This document shows positions 53,945 through 61,549 of a DNA stretch of 64,000 nt, in pieces; positions within the stretch are counted from its first letter, which is position 1, and each line of letters begins with the position of its first letter. The stretch is from assembly GCA_023432465.1 (NCBI GenBank), contig JAEYUO010000035.1, positions 15,726 to 79,725 of the forward strand. The letters are read 5' to 3'. Source of the DNA: Planctomycetota bacterium. GTDB taxonomy: Bacteria > Planctomycetota > Phycisphaerae > Phycisphaerales > UBA1924. A model generated the notes under the pieces. That model saw nothing but the letters and a program-made list of their open reading frames with translations. It was not told the DNA's origin and searched no databases. A program made the position numbers and the translations under genes.

Positions 53945-55375
53945 ATGATCGGACGCTGCTTTTTCTACTCCCTAGCCCTGTCCGCCGCTGCCGCGGCCGG
54001 TGTTCACACATCCGCAGCTCCCATTGCGGTGGAGCCCCTTGCCCATCTTGACGCGCCGCCGGCCGTCACGCCCGCCGAATCTCGAATTGTCGAGTTGCAC
54101 GCCTATCGCCGCAGCGGGGTCGTCTCGGCATGGTTGGCCAACGGTGTCCGTGTCCACTTCCGCCGGATGGAGGTCCAGCCCGGCCAGGTGGAAGTCATGA
54201 TCAGCTTCGCGGGTGGCGAGCTGCTCGAGTGCGGCGAAACCCGTGGCCTCTCCTTGCTCTGCGCCTCCTATCTCGATCGCCCTGCAACCCAAGACCTCGC
54301 CGCGGCCGACATCGCCGCCCGGCTCAACGCCGCGGAACTTTCGCTCGAGGGCGGGGTCATGTCCGACGCCCTGATGATCCGCATCCACGGGTCCGCGGCA
54401 AACGTCCGCACCGGTCTGGCCCTCGCGGCGAAGGCGCTCACCGCGCCCGTCGTCTCCCCGGACCTGCTCGAAGTCGCACGCACCGCTTCGTGCGCCAGCA
54501 TCGAGCGCACCCAGGCGGATGCAAAGTGGGCGGTCACCGAGCCTCTGCTTGAGCTTGTCACGCCCATCGGCGACTGCCGCAACAAGCTCGCCTGCACCAA
54601 GCGCATGGCCGCCTTCACGCCCGAGCAGGTCGCCGGGTGGATCACCCGCCACGCCCTCACCCGTCCCTGCGAGGTCGCGATCGTCGGCGATGTGGAAATG
54701 AACGCTGCGCTCCACCTCGCGGCGGAGATCTTCGGCGACCTCCCCGATCGCCCTCGCGCTTCCCCCGCCGTCCTCGCCCAGAATCGGTGCGTCGGCAAGC
54801 AGGAGGGGCCATTCGCTCGCGATGTCGGTTGCAAGGGCCAGGCCAAGATCCAGGACACCCACGTCCTGGCCGGCTTCCTCTCCCCCGACCCCTCCGAGGT
54901 TCAGGAAGTCCGCCGCCTCCGCGCCGGTGCGCGTGTCCTCGCTCATCGCCTGGAGGACCGTCTGCGTGAACTCAAGCTCGGCGGTGATCCGCACGTGAGC
55001 TGGACCTACATGCCCAGCCCCTTCGCGGGCCGCTCCGTCACCGTCGTCGCCGCCCGCGTCGCCCCCGGCGATGCCGAGCCCGTCAAGCAGCTCATGCAGG
55101 CTTCGATGTGCGAACTCATGGACCACGGCCTCCCCGCGGCCGAGCTCGCACGCTCCACCGAGCTGCTCGCGCGCGTCGCCTCCGCCTACGAACGCGATCC
55201 GCGATACTGGGCCGCCATCCTCAGCCGCAGCGCCAGCGGCGGGCTCGATCCCGAGCAGATCGCAGATGGCCCCGAGGTCTATCGCGCCATGAAGCCCGAG
55301 GAAGTCCTCGCCGCCATGCGCCGCGCATGCACAATTGAAAACCGGCTGGACCTGATGGTCCGGCCGGCTCCTTGA
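53945..55375 (+). CDS. Secreted M16 (pitrilysin-like) peptidase homologue without the zinc motif
   Basis: The 476-residue protein starts at ATG 53945 with a likely signal peptide (CFFYSLALSAAAAAGVHTSAAP). The fold pattern of M16 peptidases is visible: L-A-N-G-V-R-V-H-F-R, S-F-A-G-G-E-L-L-E, then helices and a second half with D-T-H-V-L-A-G-F and a closing P-E-E-V-L-A-A-M-R-R. Where the catalytic H-x-x-E-H should be, the sequence reads L-S-L-L-C-A-S-Y-L, so it is probably inactive or a partner subunit. The upstream helicase gene ends 127 bases before. Its 3' end contains the atpG terminator on the other strand. Confidence 0.75.
   Translation: MIGRCFFYSLALSAAAAAGVHTSAAPIAVEPLAHLDAPPAVTPAESRIVELHAYRRSGVVSAWLANGVRVHFRRMEVQPGQVEVMISFAGGELLECGETRGLSLLCASYLDRPATQDLAAADIAARLNAAELSLEGGVMSDALMIRIHGSAANVRTGLALAAKALTAPVVSPDLLEVARTASCASIERTQADAKWAVTEPLLELVTPIGDCRNKLACTKRMAAFTPEQVAGWITRHALTRPCEVAIVGDVEMNAALHLAAEIFGDLPDRPRASPAVLAQNRCVGKQEGPFARDVGCKGQAKIQDTHVLAGFLSPDPSEVQEVRRLRAGARVLAHRLEDRLRELKLGGDPHVSWTYMPSPFAGRSVTVVAARVAPGDAEPVKQLMQASMCELMDHGLPAAELARSTELLARVASAYERDPRYWAAILSRSASGGLDPEQIADGPEVYRAMKPEEVLAAMRRACTIENRLDLMVRPAP
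55331..55367 (-). terminator. Rho-independent terminator of atpG, inside the 3' end of the opposing gene
   Basis: Read on the - strand, CCGGCCGGACC (55367-55357) pairs with GGTCCAGCCGG (55352-55342, one mismatch) around the loop ATCA, and TTTTCAATTG follows. It lies 28 bases past the atpG stop, within the last codons of the M16-like gene. Confidence 0.72.
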
Positions 55376-55394
55376 AATCAGTGCATTGTGCGAT

Positions 55395-56288
55395 TCAGCC
55401 CAGCGCGGCGGCGCCCGAGATGATCTCGGTCAGCTCCGTCGTGATCTGTGCCTGACGCGCTCGGTTGAACTTCCGGGTCAGGGCCTTGCCCATCTTCCCC
55501 GCGTTATCCGTCGCAGACTTCATCGCCACCATGCGCGCGACGTGCTCGCTGACGATCGCATCGCTGAACGCCTGGAACAGCGTCGCCTTCACCGCCGCCG
55601 GTAGCAGGTTTCCAAGCAGGACCTCCGCCTTCGGGCTGAACTCATACTCCACGCTCACCTTGCTCTCGCCGGCTTCGGCGCTCTGCGTCGAGGCGGGCGG
55701 GCGGAGCGGGAGCAGTTGCATCGTCTCGGGCTTCTGGCGGCCCGCGGAGATGAACCGCATGTACACCACCGTGACCTTGCTGATCTCCCCCGCGACAAAC
55801 CGGTCCATGTAGCTCTGCGCAAGCGCGGCGATCGTGTCATACTCCGGCTTGTCGCCGAACGTGTGCTGCTTCGACACCTCGACGTTCGCGAACTTGAAGA
55901 AGCCCGCGCCCTTCCGGCCCACGATGTCGATCTCCCCTGCCTTCGCCGTTGCGCTGTTGCGGAAGTGAGTCATCGCCGCGCGCAGGATCGAGCCGTTGTA
56001 CGGCCCGCACAGCCCGCGGTCGGAAGTGATCACCAGGGTCAGCTCCCGCGCTGTGGCCGGAGTCCCGCCGACCGGACCGGAAAGCAGCGGGTGGCTTGCG
56101 CTCTCCCCCGCCGCCTGGCCGATCTGCTTCACCAGCTCGAACACGCCCTCGGTGAACGGCTTCGATGCCGTCGCACGCTGCTGAGCGCGGGAGAACTTGC
56201 TCGTGGCGATCATCCGCATCGTGTTGGTGATGCGGCGGATATTGCCGACGGCCTTGATGCGTTTCTTGATCTCGCGGGTCTTGCCCAT
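55395..56288 (-). CDS. atpG: F-type ATP synthase gamma subunit
   Basis: The gamma subunit is the rotating central stalk of F1. The 297-residue protein has the conserved N-terminal helix (R-E-I-K-K-R-I-K-A-V-G-N-I-R-R-I-T), the middle S-D-R-G-L-C-G-P-Y-N motif, and the C-terminal helix (R-K-F-N-R-A-R-Q-A-Q-I-T-T-E-L-T-E-I), all normal. An insert of about 15 residues near position 205 (P-P-A-S-T-Q-S-A-E-A-G-E) is slightly unusual. No other atp gene is adjacent: ruvX lies 66 bases upstream, and the M16-like gene converges. It is thus split from the usual atpA-atpG-atpD order. Confidence 0.95.
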   Translation of the reverse strand: MGKTREIKKRIKAVGNIRRITNTMRMIATSKFSRAQQRATASKPFTEGVFELVKQIGQAAGESASHPLLSGPVGGTPATARELTLVITSDRGLCGPYNGSILRAAMTHFRNSATAKAGEIDIVGRKGAGFFKFANVEVSKQHTFGDKPEYDTIAALAQSYMDRFVAGEISKVTVVYMRFISAGRQKPETMQLLPLRPPASTQSAEAGESKVSVEYEFSPKAEVLLGNLLPAAVKATLFQAFSDAIVSEHVARMVAMKSATDNAGKMGKALTRKFNRARQAQITTELTEIISGAAALG

Positions 56289-56354
56289 AGGGGCGGGAGT
56301 GTAGGCGACCCCTCACGGAAAGTGGACCTGCCTCCACCAGCCGTTCCCCCTCTG

Positions 56355-56816
56355 TCAGGGATTCGCGGCATCTTTCCTTCCGTCCCCGCGACCCGCCAGA
56401 AAGTCCCGCAGGATCGCCGCCGCCGCCAGCGCATCCCGAAGCTTCTTCTTCTGTCCGTGCGTCAGCCCGCTCCCCGACATGGCCCAGTCCGCATCCGCCG
56501 ACGTCAGCCGCTCATCCTGAAACCGGATGGCGCGCCCCGTCCGCTCCCCCAGCCGCGCCGCCAGCTCCCGCACGATCCTTGCCCGCGGTCCCTCCGTCCC
56601 ATCCATGTTGAACGGCAGTCCCACCACCAGCTCCGCTTGCGCATACGGCCCGAACTGTGCCGCGATCGCCGCGGCCATCGCGTCCAGCCACGCCTCCCCG
56701 CCGCGCTCAGCGGTGGGGGACTCGACGACCTCCAGCGGCGAGACGATCCGCGTCTCATCGTCCCCGACGGCCAGCCCCGTCCGCTTGTCCCCGATGTCGA
56801 TCGCCATGTACCGCAC
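56355..56816 (-). CDS. ruvX: Putative pre-16S rRNA nuclease / RuvX (YqgF) protein
   Basis: The 153-residue protein matches YqgF: V-R-Y-M-A-I-D-I-G-D-K-R-T-G-L-A-V, V-V-G-L-P-F-N-M-D-G-T-E-G, Q-D-E-R-L-T-S and D-A-L-A-A-A-A-I-L (RNase H-like fold with the three acidic positions). The family trims pre-16S rRNA and was first described as a Holliday-junction resolvase candidate. GTG 56816 matches the family's N-terminus best; ATG 56807 is the alternative. An 8-bp tandem repeat begins 77 bases upstream, between this gene and manC. Confidence 0.9.
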   Translation of the reverse strand: MRYMAIDIGDKRTGLAVGDDETRIVSPLEVVESPTAERGGEAWLDAMAAAIAAQFGPYAQAELVVGLPFNMDGTEGPRARIVRELAARLGERTGRAIRFQDERLTSADADWAMSGSGLTHGQKKKLRDALAAAAILRDFLAGRGDGRKDAANP

Positions 56817-56892
56817 GGCACAGGGTATGAGGCATCGGGCTTCCTGCGAGGCCCGTTGCCGTGACCACCATCGCCGCCTCAATATCGTTCAG

Positions 56893-56953
56893 CTGCTTTG
56901 CTGCTTTGCTGCTTTGCTGCTTTGCTGCTTTGCTGCTTTGCTGCTTTGCTGCT
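56893..56953. repeat. 8-bp tandem repeat, about 7.6 copies
   Basis: CTGCTTTG (CAAAGCAG on the - strand) is repeated seven times without error at 56893-56948, followed by a partial CTGCT to 56953. It fills most of the gap between the manC stop (56952) and ruvX. The unit is not a multiple of three, but it lies outside both reading frames. Confidence 0.95.
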
Positions 56954-58085
56954 ACCTCAACCCCTCCTCCACCATCGCGTGCAGCTTCTTGAGCTGCTCG
57001 GCTTTCTCGCGCGGCATGACGAGTGTGGAGTCCTTGGTATGCACGACGATGAGGTCGCTGACGCCCAGCACGGCGATGGTGTGGGCGGGGTCATCGCTCA
57101 CGATGAGGTTGTTTTCGCCATCGAGCAGAACCGCCCTGGTGTTTCCGGCAATGCGGTTGCCGTCGGCATCAGGCTCAAGCGTCTGGCCGAAGCTCGGCCA
57201 CGATCCCACATCCAGCCAATCGACATCCGTCAGCACCGTGCACACCGACACCTGTTCATCGCGCGAGGCCGGCTCCATCACCGCATAATCAACACTGATC
57301 CGCGGCAGTGTCGGATACACCGCGTCGATCACCTCGCGCTGCCCCGGCGTGCCCCACGCCGCCTGAATCTTCTTCAGGCCCTCATGGCTCTCGGGCTTGA
57401 ACCGCTTGAGGCAGTCCATGAATGTCCGCGCGTGGAACACGAACATCCCCGAGTTCCAGGCAAAGTGCCCCGACTCGAAGTACGCCTGCGCCCGCGGCGC
57501 ATCCGGCTTCTCGACAAACCGCGTCACACGGAAGGCAAGGCCCTTGCCGATCGGCTTCTTTTTGTCATCAACGATCCCATTGATCGCTGTCCCCCGCTCG
57601 ACATACCCAAAGCCCGTCGCCGCGTACGTCGGCTTGATCGCAAACGTCACCAGCCGGCTCGGGTCCTGCTCCACCATGCGGAACGCCAGCTCCGCCCGCT
57701 CGCGGAACACGCTCTCCGGACGGATCAGGTGATCCGCCGTCAGCACGCAGAACACCGCGTTCTTGTCGAGCTTCTCGAACACCGCCGCGCCAAACCCGAC
57801 CGCGTTCACCGTGTCGCGCCCGGTCGGCTCGCCGAGGATCCGATCGTCGGTGAACTCCGGGAGGGCTTCTCGAATCTGCGAGCGGAAGCTCTCCCCCGTG
57901 CAGATGAACCGCCGCTCCGGTGGCACCAGCCCGTCAAGCCGCCGCGCAGCGATCTCCAGCAGCGACAGCGGCTTCTTCGCCCCCGGCTCATGAATGAGCG
58001 GAAGCAACTGCTTCGGCCGGGCGTTCCGGCTCATGGGCCACAGCCGCGTCCCCGCTCCGCCCGCCATGATCATCGCGTACCGCAT
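56952..58085 (-). CDS. manC: Mannose-1-phosphate guanylyltransferase
   Basis: It makes GDP-mannose from GTP and mannose-1-phosphate. The 377-residue protein shows the nucleotidyltransferase signature G-G-A-G-T-R-L-W-P-M-S-R, R-P-K-Q-L-L, E-P-T-G-R-D-T-V-N-A, A-D-H-L-I and F-V-E-K-P-D. The C-terminal cupin isomerase domain of the bifunctional enzymes is absent, so this is the short, single-activity form. It starts at ATG 58085. GDP-mannose would supply glycosyltransferases such as the GT4 protein at 26528-27760. Its stop codon touches the 8-bp repeat. Confidence 0.93.
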   Translation of the reverse strand: MRYAMIMAGGAGTRLWPMSRNARPKQLLPLIHEPGAKKPLSLLEIAARRLDGLVPPERRFICTGESFRSQIREALPEFTDDRILGEPTGRDTVNAVGFGAAVFEKLDKNAVFCVLTADHLIRPESVFRERAELAFRMVEQDPSRLVTFAIKPTYAATGFGYVERGTAINGIVDDKKKPIGKGLAFRVTRFVEKPDAPRAQAYFESGHFAWNSGMFVFHARTFMDCLKRFKPESHEGLKKIQAAWGTPGQREVIDAVYPTLPRISVDYAVMEPASRDEQVSVCTVLTDVDWLDVGSWPSFGQTLEPDADGNRIAGNTRAVLLDGENNLIVSDDPAHTIAVLGVSDLIVVHTKDSTLVMPREKAEQLKKLHAMVEEGLR

Positions 58086-58183
58086 GGCCGCATGATAACG
58101 GCTCGCACACCCACGATGAGCTCGCCAGAGCGAATCGTGGCGCTTCTGGACGCTCCCCCGTCCTTCCCCACACTGCCAGGGGT

Positions 58184-58948
58184 CTACCGCGCCGCATACG
58201 CCGCGGCGATCAGCACCGATACCTCGCCCGGCGGCTCATCCCCGCCCCCGCGAAGCCGGTCAATCGCCCTCGCCACCATCCGCTCCGCATCGATCGGAGA
58301 TTCCCCAAGCGCCACGAGAGCATCCACAGTCTGGCGGATCGGCACGACACGCGACACCGCCCCTTCCGCGGCGGGATTCTCGCCATTCCGCGTGCCGGCA
58401 GTCTTCGTGCCTCGCTTCGCGGGCTTCGGCTCCGCCGCCACGGCCGTCGACACGACTGGTGACGCCCCGCTCGTGATCCCAAGCCCGATGTACGCATCGC
58501 ACTTGCTCTTCAACTCATGCACGATCGTCTCAGCCAGCTTCGGCCCGATCTCCGGCAGCGTCTGGAGCATCCGCCCGTTCCGCTCAGCAATCGCCCGCGC
58601 GATCACCCCCGGTTCAACCGCCATCACCCGCAGCCCGCGCTTCGCGCCAAGCCCCTTCACGCTCGTGAGCAACTCAAAGAACGCCCGCTCCGCCGCGCTC
58701 GAAAAACCCAGCACCCGCGGAACAAAGCTCGCGCCCTGCCCCTGGCTCTCCAGATACTCCGTCGTATGCAGCGTCACTTCCCGACCGATCATCGCCCCCG
58801 CAGGCCCGCCCCCGCCCCGCCCCAGCCACGCATCCGCCAGATATGCCGGCAGCAGGACCTCGTACGCCAGCCCCGGCATACCGTCTGGCACGACCGTCGC
58901 CCGGTTCTCCTCGATCGATTCCAGCACTCCACGCAGTCGCGTCAGCAT
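58184..58948 (-). CDS. ruvA: Holliday junction branch migration protein RuvA
   Basis: RuvA binds four-way junctions and loads RuvB. The 254-residue protein has the N-terminal OB fold (M-L-T-R-L-R-G-V-L-E), two helix-hairpin-helix regions (L-L-T-S-V-K-G-L-G-A-K; L-Q-T-L-P-E-I-G-P-K-L-A-E) and a C-terminal domain (A-L-V-A-L-G-E...A-E-R-M-V-A-R-A). It is about 50 residues longer than usual because of an Ala/Lys/Pro/Thr linker (about residues 165-205) before the last domain. ruvB and ruvC are not nearby. It lies 98 bases upstream of manC on the same strand. Confidence 0.92.
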   Translation of the reverse strand: MLTRLRGVLESIEENRATVVPDGMPGLAYEVLLPAYLADAWLGRGGGGPAGAMIGREVTLHTTEYLESQGQGASFVPRVLGFSSAAERAFFELLTSVKGLGAKRGLRVMAVEPGVIARAIAERNGRMLQTLPEIGPKLAETIVHELKSKCDAYIGLGITSGASPVVSTAVAAEPKPAKRGTKTAGTRNGENPAAEGAVSRVVPIRQTVDALVALGESPIDAERMVARAIDRLRGGGDEPPGEVSVLIAAAYAAR

Positions 58949-58995
58949 CGCGCCATGGTAGTGTCCCCCGTTCCTGTTGCCATGGATCCGCGGCC

Positions 58996-59349
58996 ATGCC
59001 CACCAACCCGCTGCTCATCCTGATGATGGCGGTCGGGGCATGCCTTGCCTTTACGGGGATCTTCGTGGCAAGGACTCCCCCTAAACAAGGAGGAGATGGC
59101 CAATCACGCGCCACACGCGCTGTTATCGGTCTGTGCCTCGCGATCTTTGGGTACCACCTGATTGTGTGGTCATTCCCACCTGCTTTGACACCCCTCCAAA
59201 TGGACCGCCAGTTGTGGTGGGTGCTTTGCCTCATCCTCGCATGCCTCCCCATCGCCTCCCTGCTCATGGACCGATTTGTCTCGCGGCACTCCGCGGACGA
59301 TCGCGACCCGTCGGAAACGCCGCACGACGACTCTGGCGCAATCCGCTAA
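58996..59349 (+). CDS. Small hypothetical membrane protein
   Basis: The 117-residue frame from ATG 58996 has three hydrophobic segments (about residues 5-24, 41-62 and 72-91: LLILMMAVGACLAFTGIFVA; AVIGLCLAIFGYHLIVW; WWVLCLILACLPIASLLM) and a polar, acidic C-terminus. A longer frame upstream would overlap ruvA and is rejected. No family recognised. It is divergent from ruvA with 47 bases between starts and lies before the second PilM operon, but with a 160-base gap. Confidence 0.6.
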   Translation: MPTNPLLILMMAVGACLAFTGIFVARTPPKQGGDGQSRATRAVIGLCLAIFGYHLIVWSFPPALTPLQMDRQLWWVLCLILACLPIASLLMDRFVSRHSADDRDPSETPHDDSGAIR

Positions 59350-59509
59350 GCTACCGCCCCCCGAGCCCGACCGGAGCGATCCGGAACACGGTTCGGAGGG
59401 CGGTCGTATGGAAGAGACGAGGCTGAGGCCCGTTGATTTCGTCTGTTGATCGCGCCCCGCCGGATGTTCCGGCGTTGGGCCGGACCAGGTTTCTCCCACG
59501 GAGATGCGT

Positions 59510-61549
59510 ATGGCATCGTCCAATATGTGTTGGGGCATCGAGATGGGGGCCGGCGCTGTCAAGGCCATCAAGCTTGAGCGCTCCGGCGATGAGGTGAACG
59601 TCGTCGAGTTCGCCGTGATCCCGCACAAGAAGGTGCTGACGACGCCCGACCTCGATCAGGCCGACGCCACGCGCGTCGCGCTCGGCGAGTTGGTCACGCG
59701 CTTCGATCTCACCGATGCGCCCGTCGCGATCTCTGTGCCGGGTCACTCCGCCTTTGCGCGATTCGCCAAGCTCCCGCCCGTCGAGCCCAAGAAGATTCCC
59801 GACATCGTCAAGTTCGAGGCCGTCCAGCAGATCCCCTTCCCTATCGATGATGTCGAGTGGGACTACCAGACATTCCAGAGCCCCGACAACCCCGATGTCG
59901 AAGTCGGCATCTTCGCGATCACGCGCGACCGCGTGATGGAGCGACTCGCCCTCTGGGCCGATGTCGGCATCTCCCCCGACTTCATCACCCTCGGGCCCCT
60001 CGCGGCGTACAACGCCATCTCCTGGGACATGCAGTTCGGCCCGCAGACGCCCGGCACCGTCATCCTCGATGTCGGCACCACCAGCACCGACCTCATCATC
60101 TGCGAGCCCGGACGCGTCTGGATCCGCACCTTTCCCATCGGCGGCCACAACTTCACCGAGGCCCTCGTCTCCGCCTTCAAGCTCAGCTACGCCAAGGCCG
60201 AGGCCCTCAAGGCCCAGGCCGAGCAGAGCAAGCACGCCCGCCACATCCTCCAGGCCATGCGCCCCGTGTTCTCCGACCTCGCGCAGGATGTCCAGCGCTC
60301 CATCGGCTACTACCAGTCCAGCCACCGCGATGCGAACCTCACGCGTCTCATCGGCCTCGGCTCGACCTTCAACCTCCCAGGCCTGCGCAAGTATCTCTCG
60401 CAGCAGCTCCAGATGGAGGTCGTCCGCCTCGAACAGTTCAACCGCATCTCCGTCGATGGCCCGGCGCAATCCGAGTTCCAGGCCGGCACCATGAACCTCG
60501 CCACCGCCTACGGCCTCTCTCTCCAGGGCCTGGGGTTCGAGCACGGCATCATGGCCAACCTCGTGCCTGTCACGGTTGTCCGCGAGGCAATGTGGAAGAA
60601 GAAGGTCAAGTGGTTCGGCATAGCCGCGGGCATCGCGCTCGCCGCCGGCGCGGTCAGCTTCATCCGCCCCTTCCTGGATGATGCCGCCGTCGCCTCTTCT
60701 CCGCGCCTGCCCGTCATCGACGAGACGATCCGCAGTGCCCGCACCCTCAAGGCCGAATGGAAGACCGTCTCCGACACCTTCGCCCCCGACTACCGCGCGG
60801 CCAACGTCGCGGGTCTTCTCGCCAGCCGCGAGATCTACCCGCACATCGCCGACGATCTCGGCCAGATGCTCAAGTCCGCGATCGAACGCGCAGCCGAGCA
60901 GCGGAAGGATGCCGACTTCCCCAATGTCCGCTTCGGCGAGTACCAGACCGCGTACATCCCGCCCGCGGGCGCACAGGCCGATCCGTACGGCGCCGAGCCC
61001 GATCCCTCCATGGTGACCCCGGGAAGCGGCGAGCAGCGCGTCTCCGGCGAGCTTGAGCTCAGCACCACCCACAAGGACGATGTCGCGGCGGTCGAGTTCG
61101 CCACCGAGACGATCAAGAAGTGGCTCTACGACAACGCCGATCGTGCAGGTGTCCCCTACACCATCGATGTCGGCAAGGTCAGCGTGACCCTCGTCGAGTC
61201 GCGCCGCCTCGCGCCCTCCGCGACCGACTTGTCGGCGCCGCCCTCCGGTCGCGATTCTCTGGCCACGCGCCCCACCGTGCCCGGACGCACGCCGGTCTCT
61301 CCGCTCGACAGCCGCGCTCCCGTGAACGAGTTCGACGGACTGGCCAACACCCGACTCTCCAGCGCGCCGGATGAAGGCCCGTCCTCTCCGACGGGCCCCT
61401 CGACGCAGGGCCGCGAGGATGTCGATCGTCTCGCGCCGCTCACCGATGCCGAACCCCTGGCCAAACCCGGCCAGACCCTCAACCGACTCAGAGTCCGCTG
61501 GGAGGTCATCCTCCGGCGCGACACCCCCGCCGAGGAGAATCCTTCATGA
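59510..61549 (+). CDS. PilM-like protein with transmembrane helix and periplasmic domain (GspL-like layout)
   Basis: Residues 1-350 are a PilM-type actin fold: W-G-I-E-M-G-A-G-A-V-K-A-I-K-L, I-S-V-P-G-H-S-A-F-A-R-F, I-L-D-V-G-T-T-S-T-D-L-I and I-G-L-G-S-T-F-N-L-P-G-L. Unlike the pilM at 30824, it continues with a transmembrane helix (about 365-388, WFGIAAGIALAAGAVSFI) and a 290-residue extracytoplasmic part. The 679-residue total recalls GspL. GGAG six bases before ATG 59510 sets the start; an ATG two codons earlier is possible. A 7-bp hairpin (59458-59474) lies in the leader. The stop overlaps the next start by ATGA. Confidence 0.82.
   Translation: MASSNMCWGIEMGAGAVKAIKLERSGDEVNVVEFAVIPHKKVLTTPDLDQADATRVALGELVTRFDLTDAPVAISVPGHSAFARFAKLPPVEPKKIPDIVKFEAVQQIPFPIDDVEWDYQTFQSPDNPDVEVGIFAITRDRVMERLALWADVGISPDFITLGPLAAYNAISWDMQFGPQTPGTVILDVGTTSTDLIICEPGRVWIRTFPIGGHNFTEALVSAFKLSYAKAEALKAQAEQSKHARHILQAMRPVFSDLAQDVQRSIGYYQSSHRDANLTRLIGLGSTFNLPGLRKYLSQQLQMEVVRLEQFNRISVDGPAQSEFQAGTMNLATAYGLSLQGLGFEHGIMANLVPVTVVREAMWKKKVKWFGIAAGIALAAGAVSFIRPFLDDAAVASSPRLPVIDETIRSARTLKAEWKTVSDTFAPDYRAANVAGLLASREIYPHIADDLGQMLKSAIERAAEQRKDADFPNVRFGEYQTAYIPPAGAQADPYGAEPDPSMVTPGSGEQRVSGELELSTTHKDDVAAVEFATETIKKWLYDNADRAGVPYTIDVGKVSVTLVESRRLAPSATDLSAPPSGRDSLATRPTVPGRTPVSPLDSRAPVNEFDGLANTRLSSAPDEGPSSPTGPSTQGREDVDRLAPLTDAEPLAKPGQTLNRLRVRWEVILRRDTPAEENPS

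Noticed and set aside
56893..56953. CRISPR-like repeat
   Set aside because: Units are 8 bp, contiguous and without spacers; it is a simple tandem repeat.
56898..58961. 687-codon + strand frame starting in the 8-bp repeat and covering manC and ruvA
   Set aside because: Its N-terminus is only the translated repeat (L-L-C-C-F-A-A-L) and the rest is antisense to two well-recognised genes.
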